Made by a program: the position numbers and the translations under genes. A stretch of 64,000 nt of DNA from UBA11872 sp965198285 (GTDB lineage: Bacteria > Chloroflexota > UBA11872), in NCBI GenBank assembly GCA_965198285.1, contig OZ240251.1, positions 1,984,001-2,048,000 on the forward strand, read 5' to 3'. Within the stretch, counting starts at the first letter, position 1; each line of letters opens with the position of its first letter. Below the pieces are notes generated by a model. That model saw only the letters and a list, made by a program, of their open reading frames with translations. It made no database searches and was not told the origin of the DNA. This document shows, piece by piece, positions 7,465 to 15,894 of this stretch.

Positions 7465-8043
7465 CTACGGGTCCAGGCGGAAGGGGGGGTAGCGGTCGGT
7501 TACGAGGATCAGGGCGTAGCCCTGGACGCGGGCGGAGTAGCGGCCGACGCCGACCAGGAAGTCGAAGAGGGCGCGGGGGTAGCTGGCGGTGATGATGACC
7601 ATGATCCAGCCGAGCGCGGCAGCTATGAGGGCCAGGATTCCGAGGATTGTCAGCACCACATAGTGCGGGATGGCCAGCAGCCACTTGATGAGGGGCAGCC
7701 AGCGGTTGAGGTCGGTGTCGGCGTCGGGGTAGTCGACGTCCAGGTGGACGGCCTGATGGTCGTCGGTGGCGGGGTACTCGTCGCGCAGGGCGAGGGAGTA
7801 GATCTCGATGCGGGCGTTGAAGCGCCAGAGTTCCAGGTTCCAGTCGAACCACCAGCGCGGGTATTTGCGGCGGAACACGAGCATGAAGACGAGGGGCACG
7901 GTGGTGTAGGTGGTTACCAGCAGGCCGAGCAGGTAGACGGGCAGGATGAGGATCCAGCGGAAGAGGGTGGTCAGGCGGTTGAGCGGCTGGTCGGGGTACT
8001 CGACGGAGAACTGGACAGGGTAGTCGGACTGGTTGCTGGCCAT
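7465..8043 (-). CDS. DUF4389 membrane protein, copy 1
   Basis: The start MASNQSDYPVQFSVEYPDQP is shared with the paralogue at 26920-27552, which fixes the start at 8043. Two N-terminal hydrophobic stretches (WILILPVYLLGLLVTTYTTV) precede the signature FRRKYPRWWFDWNLELWRF, then DLNRWLPLIKWLLAIPHYVV and a further membrane segment (LALIAAALGWIMVII), and RYPPFRLDP at the end. DUF4389 proteins are small polytopic membrane proteins of unknown function. The gene faces left, away from the composite element, which appears to have separated it from its paralogue. Confidence 0.85.
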   Translation of the reverse strand: MASNQSDYPVQFSVEYPDQPLNRLTTLFRWILILPVYLLGLLVTTYTTVPLVFMLVFRRKYPRWWFDWNLELWRFNARIEIYSLALRDEYPATDDHQAVHLDVDYPDADTDLNRWLPLIKWLLAIPHYVVLTILGILALIAAALGWIMVIITASYPRALFDFLVGVGRYSARVQGYALILVTDRYPPFRLDP

Positions 8044-8132
8044 GCGGGCCCCCACATCGGCAAGCTGTCAGACGTGAGTATACTCCCAGCCCGAAATTGT
8101 AGTGTCCGGGCCGGACGCTACCGGCGCCGGGT

Positions 8133-8197
8133 CTCTCAAGGGAGCAAGCGCGACGTGTCTACAGGTCACTTGATGTCGGCCACCGTTGCTGGCTCTG
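8133..8197. repeat. Dispersed intergenic repeat, left copy
   Basis: The sequence beginning CTCTCAAGGGAG and ending CCGTTGCT resembles 26821-26884 (CTCTCAAGGGAG..., GCAAGAGCGAC, GATCACTCGATG, CCGTTGCT). The left copy lies before the start of DUF4389 copy 1 and the right copy after the end of copy 2. It seems to be a duplicated spacer from when the two paralogues were neighbours. Confidence 0.5.
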
Positions 8198-8249
8198 GGC
8201 GTGCTACGGGGGCGCTGCTCACTGGGCTTGGGTGCTACGGGGCAGAGCC

Positions 8250-8275
8250 ACCCTCACCCCAGCCCTCTCTCTCAA
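8250..8275. repeat. Left half of a REP-like palindrome, interrupted by the IS-flanked segment
   Basis: The bases ACCCTCACCCCAGCCCTCTC and then TCTCAA end exactly at the left inverted repeat of IS copy A. The missing right half (GGGAGAGGGCGCAAG) lies at 26828, directly after TCTCAA that follows IS copy C. The last six bases, 8270-8275, are the proposed left target duplication. Confidence 0.7.
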
Positions 8276-9468
8276 GAGACCTTTGCAAAACCCTGGCGTG
8301 AGGCGCATGGTGAAGACCATCTCCCCCGCCGCCGCGGGTCGTAGCTATGCACCGGTCCACCCATGCGCCAGAACTCATCGACGCGTGGCTGCCGCCGCGG
8401 GTGGGCCGCAACGGCCGGCTGGAGCGGCTGACGCAGCTGATTGACTGGGCCCCGCGGGAGGCGCTGGTGGCCGACCTGCACGCCGCGCCAGTCGGGCGGC
8501 CGAGTTATCCGCCGCTGCTGATGGTCAAGGTGCTGCTGCTCCAGCAGTGGTACCAGGCGTCGGACCCCGCGATGGAAGAGGCGTTGTGGGAGCGCCTGTC
8601 GTTCCGGCGCTTCGTGGGCCTGGGGCTGCAGGACGACGCACCGGATCACTCGACGATCAGCCGCTTCCGCACGCGGCTGACGACGGCGGGCCTGGCCGAG
8701 CCGCTGTTCGCGGCGGTGGAGCAGCAACTGGCCGCGCGCGGGCTGCTGGTCAAGCAGGGCACGCTGCTGGACGCGACGGTGGTGGCCGCGCAGGTGCGCC
8801 GCCCGCAAGGCGGCGCCACCGGCGCGGGCAGCCCCAAGGACCCGGATGCGGCCTGGGCCCGGCGGGGCCCGCAGGCGCGCTTCGGCTACAAGCTGCACCT
8901 GGGGGTGGACGCCGACTCGGAACTGGTCCGGCGCGCGGTGCTGACCCCGGCGAACGTAAACGAGACCACGGTGGCGGACGGGCTGATCGCGGGGGACGAG
9001 GGGGCGGTGTATGGGGATGCGGCCTAAGGCACGCACGCGCGCAGCGCCCGGCTGCGGGCGCTGGGGATTGCGGATCGGCTGATGCGACGGCCCACCAAAC
9101 ATCAGCCGCGGCTGGGACCAACGGCGCGCCGCCGCCACGCCCGGATCGAACCGGTACGACGGCCGGTGGAGCACGTGTTTGGGACGTTGAAGCGCTCCTA
9201 CGGCTACCAGCGGGTGCGCTACCGGGGCCTGGCCCGGAATACGACCGAGATGTGGTTCAAGCTGCTGGCCTACAACCTGCGCCGCGCCGACCGCTTGCTG
9301 GCCGGCGCCCCCGCGCCGTCCTAGGCGCACTGTGCCCTCAACCCGGCGCAGTGGGGGGTAGGCCGGGCTCGGCCGGGCGGCGACCCGAACGGCCCCACGC
9401 ATCGCCACCCTGTCGCGGGTCGGGGACCGACCCGCGGCGCTGCTCAGGGCGCATTATTCAAAGGTCTC
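8276..9468 (+). mobile_element. IS5-like insertion sequence, copy A
   Basis: The element is 1193 bp, with imperfect terminal inverted repeats GAGACCTTTGCAAAACC (left) and GAGACCTTTGAATAATG (right end, complement). The first ten bases match perfectly. The transposase gene is interrupted by TAA. The left flank is TCTCAA and the right flank CTGTGA, so the copy has no target duplication of its own. Confidence 0.85.
8347..9324 (+). pseudogene. IS5-like transposase with an in-frame stop (copy A)
   Basis: The frame runs 226 codons (MHRSTHAPELIDAWLPPRVG, PDHSTISRFRTRL, LDATVVAAQVRRP) to TAA at 9025-9027, where intact copy B has TAT. It continues in the same frame to 9324 (RPVEHVFGTLKRSYGYQRVR). IS5 enzymes use a DDE triad. 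The first Asp (LDAT) and the second (GVDADSE) lie before the stop, but the Glu (RRPVEHVFG) lies after it, so the short product should be inactive. The same stop occurs in copy C. Confidence 0.85.
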
Positions 9469-9501
9469 CTGTGAGGGGGCGTCGCGCGCTCGAGCCCTTT
9501 C

Positions 9502-11370
9502 CTACCCAGCCGCCACGTACGACATGTCAAAGCCGCCCAACGACGTCAACGCCATCGATGGCGCCTCCAGGGAAGGTTCGCCCGCATGTATCCACGCTTC
9601 GATCTCGCCACGGTGGCCCAGGCGTCGCAGCGCGTTCCAGGCGGGCCAGTAGTTGGCGCGGCCGACCAGCGGGCTATGAATGTTGGCCGCGCTGCTGCTG
9701 GCCCAGAAAAACAAGCTCTCGGCGCCGGCGCCGTACAGCATCGCCACCATGCGGCGGTAGTCCTCCGGGTGCATGTGGTACGGCATCACGTTCACGGCCA
9801 GCCTGCACGTAGTGCCACGAGTGGCTGCCACAAACGGCTCCACCTGTGCGGCACTGCTCCAAGTGTCTTCCTCCGTAGGCAACGCCAGCGGTGCGGGGCT
9901 GTACGGAATCAACGTGTCGACCAAACCCTCGCGCGCCCAGGCGGCCACATCGAGGCCGAAGAACAGGTTGTCCGCCTCGACCCCAAGCACGAATGCGGTG
10001 ATGCCCAGCCGCTTCTGGCGCTCGGCCTCGTCGGCCGCCACGTCCATCGCCTCGCGCACGCGTCGCATGAAGCTGGTCATCGCCGCTGCCCGGTGCGCAA
10101 TCCAGCGTGGATCGCGCTCGTCAAGCTCGCGCGGGTCCTCGCCGTATTCGGCTTCGAAGCTCTCAATCAGCGGCGACTCGTACATCAAGTACGGAGGCCG
10201 CCGGTTGAACATGATGCACACACCGTCCACCGCGTAGCGGCCGACGAATTCGCGCAAGAGCGAGATGACGAAGTCCTGGGTTTCGCGGAAGGCATAGGAA
10301 ATCCGCGGCCCCGGCACCCGTTGGCGGTCCACGCAGCGGAGCTCAGGATGATCCTCGTAGAAGCCTCCGTGCGTTGGCCCGTACCCGATCGGATACCGCC
10401 AGGCTCCGGCCCGATAGCAGGCGTGGAACTCGAGGCCGATCTGATGCGCGTATTCAAGTCCGACTTGAACCTGATCGATGCCCTTTTCCCGCAAGATGTT
10501 CCAGCTCTCCGCGAGGAGCCGGCCATACACGCGGGGATAGTCCGCCATGGAGAGATCTCCCTGCGTTCGCGCGATCTTGGTGGGATACGCCATTACGTCG
10601 CCCCTACCCACTTGCCAATAGACACGGGAGAAGTCGCTCTCGCGGAAGGGTTCGAGCTGCCTACGGATCGCCTCGGCGCTCGTGGGACGGTAGTCCTGTA
10701 GATTGCCGTCCATGTCGTTGAAGCAATACAAGCGCCGTCGGTCCGGATCGGCGCGGTCGGCCTGCAGGGTATCGACCTCCGCCTCGGACAGGGGCACCAG
10801 CTTGATGTAGGCAACACGCACCGGCCCGCACTTGAATGCGCCGGGCTGATCGCCTGGGACGACGCGGATCGCGAGCTGGCGGATCACGAGCTGCTGCCTG
10901 GTCAGATCCACGGTTTTCCAGTAGATCTCGTGAAGCTGAGTCCGCCGAAAGTGATAGTCAGTGCGCCGGCCGCCGGTGGGATGTTCGCCGAGGGTGCGAT
11001 GTCCCGGCGGAAGCGGCCACTTCAGGATCGAGAAGGTGGAATCGTGGCTGAGCCTGACCAGGAAGTCCGCGATCTCACTCTCGTTCGCGTTCGTCGGATG
11101 GATCCCGATCGAGACGGCATGCCAGCCGGTAACGTTTAGCGGATAGGTGACCTCGGGAGCCACGGTCTCCGGCCCGGCACAGAGCATAGTGCCGGCGAAG
11201 TCGCTCGTCTCGTACGAAACGGTATGCCAGCGGCAGCGCTGCGGCTGCGGCGAGATGGCCTGCGCGGGCTGGCAGACGTCCATGTCCGCCATGTAGATCG
11301 GGTCCGCCGCGAAGCCCCGATCCGCGATGAAGTCTCTGTACCTGGCCCGTTCACGGTCCGCCTCGCCCAC
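9502..11370 (-). CDS. GHL10-like secreted-sugar-pathway protein, paralogue 1
   Basis: This 622-residue protein has no signal peptide. Roughly residues 1-225 are beta-rich (YPLNVTGWHAVSIGIHPT, LHEIYWKTVDLTRQQLVIRQ, CGPVRVAYIKLVPL), like a carbohydrate-binding module. The remainder resembles a TIM barrel of the glycosyl-hydrolase-like 10 (GHL10) type: GLEYAHQIGLEFHACYRAGA, VDGVCIMFNRRPPYLMYE, LVDTLIPYSPAPL, YHMHPEDYRRMVAMLYGAGA. Acidic residues near the strand ends could be catalytic but are not assigned. It is the last of three tandem homologues on the minus strand, downstream of a substrate-binding protein, which suggests processing of an imported or surface-bound glycoside. The family call rests on pattern only. 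Confidence 0.6.
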   Translation of the reverse strand: MGEADRERARYRDFIADRGFAADPIYMADMDVCQPAQAISPQPQRCRWHTVSYETSDFAGTMLCAGPETVAPEVTYPLNVTGWHAVSIGIHPTNANESEIADFLVRLSHDSTFSILKWPLPPGHRTLGEHPTGGRRTDYHFRRTQLHEIYWKTVDLTRQQLVIRQLAIRVVPGDQPGAFKCGPVRVAYIKLVPLSEAEVDTLQADRADPDRRRLYCFNDMDGNLQDYRPTSAEAIRRQLEPFRESDFSRVYWQVGRGDVMAYPTKIARTQGDLSMADYPRVYGRLLAESWNILREKGIDQVQVGLEYAHQIGLEFHACYRAGAWRYPIGYGPTHGGFYEDHPELRCVDRQRVPGPRISYAFRETQDFVISLLREFVGRYAVDGVCIMFNRRPPYLMYESPLIESFEAEYGEDPRELDERDPRWIAHRAAAMTSFMRRVREAMDVAADEAERQKRLGITAFVLGVEADNLFFGLDVAAWAREGLVDTLIPYSPAPLALPTEEDTWSSAAQVEPFVAATRGTTCRLAVNVMPYHMHPEDYRRMVAMLYGAGAESLFFWASSSAANIHSPLVGRANYWPAWNALRRLGHRGEIEAWIHAGEPSLEAPSMALTSLGGFDMSYVAAG

Positions 11371-11536
11371 GACTCACCGTCCTTTTTGCCAAGTCATCCG
11401 CCACGGGGTACTGAGATTCAACGGTGAAAAGCGCGGCCCGCGGTCGGCCGGGTCGTCCCGCGCGCATCTATCCTCGGGATCGTCGCGGGACGGGCCGCGC
11501 CGGTGGGCGCAAGACACGACATTCGCACCCGATCAG

Positions 11537-13348
11537 CTAGCCGGGCGCCACGAAGCGCATGTTCCAGCCGTCCAGCGTCCGCAGGGCGATGTGTGGCGCG
11601 TCGAGCGTGGGCTCGCCGGCCCGCATCCATGCCTCGATCTCTTCGCGATGACCGAGCCGGCGCAGCGCGTTCCACGCCGGCCAGAAATCGGCCCGTCCGA
11701 CGCGTGGGCTGTGGATGTTCACGGCTCCACTGCCCCAGAAGAACAGATCCTCGGCGCCGGCGTCATAGAGCATCGCCGCCATGCGCCGGTAGGCCTCCGG
11801 GCTCATCTGGTAAGGCATGACGTTCATCACCAGCCTGCACTGAGTGCCCTGCACCGCTGCGACGAACGGAGCGATCTGCTCGGGCCCCTCCCACGTGTCC
11901 TCAGCCGTCGGCAGTGCCAGCGGCGCGCCGCTGAAGGGAATCAGCGTGTCGATCAAGCCTTCGCGCGCCCAAGTCTGGACGTCCAGGCCGTAGCGTCGGT
12001 TTTCCTCAGGCACGCCCAGGACCAGCGCGGTGATTCCCGGTCGCTTTGGCCTGCCGCCCGCCTGCGCCGCCTCTTCAACCTCGTCGCGCAGGCGCCGCAT
12101 GAATTCGGTCAGCACGGTAGCGCGGTATGCAAGCCAGCGCGGCTCATCATCTGGTAGCTCCCGAGGATCATCTCCATGCAGTTCGGTGAACTTCTCCACC
12201 AGCGGATGTTCGTACCAGAGATATGGAGGTCGGCGGTTGAATTCCATGCAGACACCGTCGACTGGGTACTTGGTAACAACCTCGCGGAGGATGCCCACCA
12301 CCAGATCCTGAGTCTTGGGGAAGGCATAGGAGACGCGCGGGACATCCTGCCCGTTGCGATCCTTGCAGCGAAGCTCCGGATGCTCCCGGTAGAAGTGGTC
12401 ATAGCGCCGGTTGATCCCGACGGGATAGCCCCAGCCCCCGGCCCGGTAGCACGCATGGAATTCGAGACCCAACACGTGCGCATAGTCCACGGCCACCCGG
12501 AACGGATCGATCCCTTGGCGATCAAAGCTTTCCCAGCTCTCGACCTTGAGCCGGTCGTACACCCGTGCGTAGTCGTCCACTCGGGTCATGCCGGTATTGC
12601 GCCCCACATCCGAGGGGTATTGCGTCACATCGCCGAGGGCCGCTTCCCAGTAAACGCGTGCGAAATCCGTGTCGCGATACGGCTCGAGCTGACGACGCAC
12701 CTCTTCCTCAGTCGTCGGACGGTAGTCCTGCATCCACCCCCGCACATCGTTGTAGGCGAATAGACGGCGCGTGGCCGAATCGTGGCGGTCCGCCAGCAGC
12801 GTGGCAACCTCCTGTTCGTTCAACGGGATCAGCTTGATGTAGGCGATCCGTACGGGACCACATCGATGGGCCCCTGGCTCCGGACCCGGGCTGACGCGAA
12901 TCGCAAGCTGGCGGAATGTGATGCGCTGCCCAGTCAAGTCGGCGGTCTTCCAATAGATCTCGTGCAGGTGGGTGCGGCCGAAGTGCCCACCCGTCGGGGG
13001 CCACGTGAGCGTGGTATAGGCCCGGTCCCCGCTGAGCTTGAGCAGCGCTTGGTGGAAGTCGCCCTCGGACTGGGACGTCGGGTGGATGCTGATCGAGATC
13101 GCATGCCAGCCGCTGAGCCGGAGCGGATAGGTCGCCTCGGGAGCCACGGTCTCGGGACCGGCGGCAAGCATCTCTCCCGCGAATTCCTCAGATTCGTACG
13201 GGATGGTGTGCCAGCGCCCCAGTTGAGCATCGCGACCGACGGCGGAAGGCGGCTCGCAGCGTGCCAGGTCGGTCAGGTAGATCGGATCGGCCGCGAGCCC
13301 CCGGTCGGCGCTCGACTCGCCATACCTAGGTTGACCGCCCGGCGTCAT
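11537..13348 (-). CDS. GHL10-like protein, paralogue 2
   Basis: The 603-residue product has the same two-part architecture as its neighbours: an N-terminal beta-rich region (ATYPLRLSGWHAISISIHPT, RTHLHEIYWKTADLTGQRIT) and a barrel-like region (VAVDYAHVLGLEFHACYRAG, PVDGVCMEFNRRPPYLWYEH, LIDTLIPFSGAPLALPT). The motif VC(I/M)xFNRRPPYL, which the trio shares, reads VCMEFNRRPPYL here, with an extra Glu in place of a neutral residue. It ends with the GWNMRFVAPG tail that the family shares in variant form. The gaps to paralogues 1 and 3 are 166 and 33 bases, so paralogues 2 and 3 are probably cotranscribed. Confidence 0.6.
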   Translation of the reverse strand: MTPGGQPRYGESSADRGLAADPIYLTDLARCEPPSAVGRDAQLGRWHTIPYESEEFAGEMLAAGPETVAPEATYPLRLSGWHAISISIHPTSQSEGDFHQALLKLSGDRAYTTLTWPPTGGHFGRTHLHEIYWKTADLTGQRITFRQLAIRVSPGPEPGAHRCGPVRIAYIKLIPLNEQEVATLLADRHDSATRRLFAYNDVRGWMQDYRPTTEEEVRRQLEPYRDTDFARVYWEAALGDVTQYPSDVGRNTGMTRVDDYARVYDRLKVESWESFDRQGIDPFRVAVDYAHVLGLEFHACYRAGGWGYPVGINRRYDHFYREHPELRCKDRNGQDVPRVSYAFPKTQDLVVGILREVVTKYPVDGVCMEFNRRPPYLWYEHPLVEKFTELHGDDPRELPDDEPRWLAYRATVLTEFMRRLRDEVEEAAQAGGRPKRPGITALVLGVPEENRRYGLDVQTWAREGLIDTLIPFSGAPLALPTAEDTWEGPEQIAPFVAAVQGTQCRLVMNVMPYQMSPEAYRRMAAMLYDAGAEDLFFWGSGAVNIHSPRVGRADFWPAWNALRRLGHREEIEAWMRAGEPTLDAPHIALRTLDGWNMRFVAPG

Positions 13349-13381
13349 CGGACCGCCGCCATTGGCCCGGGTTACGATGCC

Positions 13382-15232
13382 CTAACCGGGCGCCACATAG
13401 GCCATGTTCCAGTCGTCGAGCGTGCGCAAGGGAATCACCGGCGGCTCCAGGCTCGGCTCACCCGCGTCGATCCAGGATCGGATTTCGTCGTAATGACCAA
13501 GGCGCCGCAGCGCGGTCCACGACGGCCAATAGTTGGCGCGACCGACACGCGGACTGTGGATGTTGGGGCCGCTGCCGCTGGACCAGCAAAAGAGATCCTC
13601 CGAACCCGCCTGGTACAGCATCGCGGCCATACGTCGGTATTGCGCAGGGCTCATGTGATAGGGCATGAGGTTGACCGCGAGCCTACAGGGCGTGTCCCGC
13701 ACGGCAGCGACGAAGGGCTCGATCTCGGATGGGTCCGACCAGGTGTCCGACGCCGTCGGCATGGCGAGGGGCGCCGGGCTGTACGGGACGAGAGTGTCAA
13801 TGAGCCCCTCTTCGGCCCAGGTTGCCACGTCCATGCCGTACAAGAAATTGTCCGCCTCCCGTCCGAGCACGAACGCCGTGATGTTGAGCCGCTTGTCGCG
13901 CCCGGCATTCGAGGCGGCGGCGTCCACCTCGGCGCGCAGACGTCGCATGAAATCCGTGAGCGCGGCGGCGCGAAACTGAAGCCAGCGCGGATCATCGTCC
14001 GCGAGTTCGCGAGGATCCTCCCCATGTGCCTCCCGAAACCCCTCGACAAGCGGCGCCTCATAGCACAGGTACGGTGGTCGCCGGTTGTACATCATGCAGA
14101 CGCCGTCGACGTCGTACTTCGTGACAACTTCACGGAACAGAGACAGCACGAAATCCTGCGTCTCACGATGCGCATATGAAATGCGCGGGATCGACCCGCC
14201 GTCCTTGGAAACGCACTGCAGTTCGGCATGTGCGCGGTAGAACCCTTCACGTCGCCCAAACATGACGATCGGGTAGGTCCAAGCCCCCGCGCGGTAGCAC
14301 GCGTGAAACTCCAAACCGATCTCGTGAGCGTACTCAAGCGCAACCTGGTATTGGTCGATGCCTTGCTCTCTGAGACTGTTCCAGCTTTCGATATTCAGCC
14401 GATCATAGGTCCGCGGATAGTCTGGAGCCGCCAAGTCGCCCATCGTACGTGCAATGTCGGTCGGATATGACATCACATCCCCTCCGCCCATTTCCCAGTA
14501 GATCCGTGAGAAATCGCTGTCACGATACGGCTCAATATGACGGCAGATCTCTTCGGCCGTGGTCGGACGGTAGTCTTGCAGCATGCCGCCGATATCATTG
14601 AAGGCATAGACTCGTCGATTGTCGACGTCATCTCGATCGGCCTGAAGCCGCTCGACTTCGCGGTCGCTCAGCGGTACCAGTTTGATGTATGCGATTCGTA
14701 TTGGGCCGCACCTGATCGCCCCCAGCCGGTCGCCCGGCCCGATGCGAATGGCAAGTTGCCGAAAGACAATCTGCTGGTCGGTGAGGTCAGCCGTCTTCCA
14801 ATAGATCTCCTCAAGGATGGTGCGCTTGTAATGGCCATCGGTTCGTGGCGCGTCGGATCGCTGCTGGCCAAGGGTGAAATGACCCGAAGGCAGCTGCCAG
14901 GTCAGAATTGAGAACGCCTTGTCGGTGGTCAGCTTCACGAGGAACTGCGCGATGTCGCTTTCAGTGTGCGAGGTGGGATGGATGCCGAAAGATATGGCGT
15001 GCCAGCCCTGAAGGTCGAGCGGATAGGTGATTTGCGGCGCCACACTTTCCGGACCCGCCGCTAGCATCACCCCGCTGAAATCGTCGGTAGAGAACGGTAT
15101 CGTGGTCCAGTGCCAGGGCTCGCGATGCTTGGAAATCGCTTCAGCAGGCTGGCACCGGTCGAAGTCGGCGATATAACTTGGATTTGCCGCCAATCCATGG
15201 TCCGCAAAAAGATCCACCAACTCGGCTGTCAT
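13382..15232 (-). CDS. GHL10-like protein, paralogue 3
   Basis: This is the first of the three homologous genes in transcription order, with 616 residues starting MTAELVDLFADHGLAANPSY. Conserved stretches include ITYPLDLQGWHAISFGIHPT, ILEEIYWKTADLTDQQIVFR, VALEYAHEIGLEFHACYRAG and VDGVCMMYNRRPPYLCYEAP. The absence of a signal sequence implies a cytoplasmic enzyme acting on an imported oligomer. Three diverged copies in a row suggest related substrates or successive steps, not recent redundancy. Nothing recognisable lies in the 197 bases between it and the upstream lipoprotein. Confidence 0.6.
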   Translation of the reverse strand: MTAELVDLFADHGLAANPSYIADFDRCQPAEAISKHREPWHWTTIPFSTDDFSGVMLAAGPESVAPQITYPLDLQGWHAISFGIHPTSHTESDIAQFLVKLTTDKAFSILTWQLPSGHFTLGQQRSDAPRTDGHYKRTILEEIYWKTADLTDQQIVFRQLAIRIGPGDRLGAIRCGPIRIAYIKLVPLSDREVERLQADRDDVDNRRVYAFNDIGGMLQDYRPTTAEEICRHIEPYRDSDFSRIYWEMGGGDVMSYPTDIARTMGDLAAPDYPRTYDRLNIESWNSLREQGIDQYQVALEYAHEIGLEFHACYRAGAWTYPIVMFGRREGFYRAHAELQCVSKDGGSIPRISYAHRETQDFVLSLFREVVTKYDVDGVCMMYNRRPPYLCYEAPLVEGFREAHGEDPRELADDDPRWLQFRAAALTDFMRRLRAEVDAAASNAGRDKRLNITAFVLGREADNFLYGMDVATWAEEGLIDTLVPYSPAPLAMPTASDTWSDPSEIEPFVAAVRDTPCRLAVNLMPYHMSPAQYRRMAAMLYQAGSEDLFCWSSGSGPNIHSPRVGRANYWPSWTALRRLGHYDEIRSWIDAGEPSLEPPVIPLRTLDDWNMAYVAPG

Positions 15233-15429
15233 ACCAACTCCATTCGACCCGTCTCGCTCGTGGGATCCGGCTGCCCATGACCCGTCCGGATGCCGCGCGA
15301 TGGATGTGCAGTCACGACCTCAATCAAACGCCAGGAAACGCCCCGATTGTTCGCATTTGTCAATTGCGTGCTGCGCCCGACATCCTCTGACTTACGAGGC
15401 AACGGCACCGATGCGCGGGACATACGTGT

Positions 15430-15666
15430 TCACGAACCGCCGGGCGTCGGGGTGGGAGTGCCCTCGTAATCGTAAAGCCCGCCGACGGGCTTCGAGTATG
15501 CGGCGTCCTGGCCTCGCCCAATACCCGATGGCTTGAACTCGTAGTCGTCGCTGCTCGCGCACGCAGGCAGTAAGCCGACGAAGAGAATCCCGGCACCTAT
15601 CCAGCAGGCGAATCTGTGGATCCGTCTCGCGCTTCCGATCGTGCTGGCCTTGTCTGATGCAGTCAT
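15430..15666 (-). CDS. Small lipoprotein with Thr/Pro tail
   Basis: From ATG 15666 the product is 78 residues (MTASDKASTIGSARRIHRFA). A hydrophobic core then leads to the lipobox LLPAC, and a short mature part ends in GTPTPTPGGS. The open frame extends to 15822, but the 15666 start (or 15693) puts the basic region and hydrophobic core at the normal distance. It lies between the substrate-binding protein and the three GHL10-like genes on the same strand. Short lipoproteins with Thr/Pro tails are typically cell-surface anchors; no function is assigned. Confidence 0.55.
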   Translation of the reverse strand: MTASDKASTIGSARRIHRFACWIGAGILFVGLLPACASSDDYEFKPSGIGRGQDAAYSKPVGGLYDYEGTPTPTPGGS

Positions 15667-15704
15667 CGAGGTCGCTCCCAGTAACATCTCCATGCTGAGC
15701 CATA

Positions 15705-15724
15705 CGCGAAGAGATCTCTTCGCG
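15705..15724. promoter_or_regulatory. 20-bp perfect palindrome upstream of the small lipoprotein
   Basis: CGCGAAGAGATCTCTTCGCG is a perfect 20-base palindrome about 40 bases upstream of the lipoprotein start at 15666. Its position and two-fold symmetry suit an operator for a dimeric regulator that would control the lipoprotein and GHL10-like genes. No regulator gene is nearby, so the role is inferred. Confidence 0.4.
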
Positions 15725-15801
15725 GCCATTGCTCCTCTCGCACGATTGAGATGCCTGGGGTCATGCAATTCGACATCGGTTACCTCCCGTGTGAGAGAGG
15801 A

Positions 15802-15834
15802 CCCCTGCCTCAGACACGTCATCCGAGGCAGGGG
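15802..15834 (-). terminator. Strong hairpin after the substrate-binding protein gene
   Basis: CCCCTGCCTC (15802-15811) and GAGGCAGGGG (15825-15834) form a perfect 10-bp stem with a 13-base loop, 60 bases after the stop of the substrate-binding protein gene read leftward. There is no clear U-run, so it may be a partial terminator or an mRNA-stabilising hairpin. Such hairpins commonly keep binding-protein transcripts more abundant than downstream genes. Confidence 0.5.
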
Positions 15835-15894
15835 CCTTCGATGTCGACCGTCGGGTCTCGTTCCCTTCTGTGCTTCGGGGCAGATCGGTCCGAT

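Noticed and set aside
9025..9027. Programmed stop readthrough or frameshift in the IS transposase
   Set aside because: Intact copy B has TAT at this position and no slippery or readthrough context is evident, so nonsense mutation is simpler.
9586..10701. Long plus-strand open frame over the GHL10-like gene
   Set aside because: It is antisense to a gene with conserved motifs repeated in two paralogues; the plus-strand translation has no such conservation.
12782..14179. Plus-strand frame of 465 codons
   Set aside because: It spans parts of two minus-strand genes and the gap between them, and arises from high GC content.
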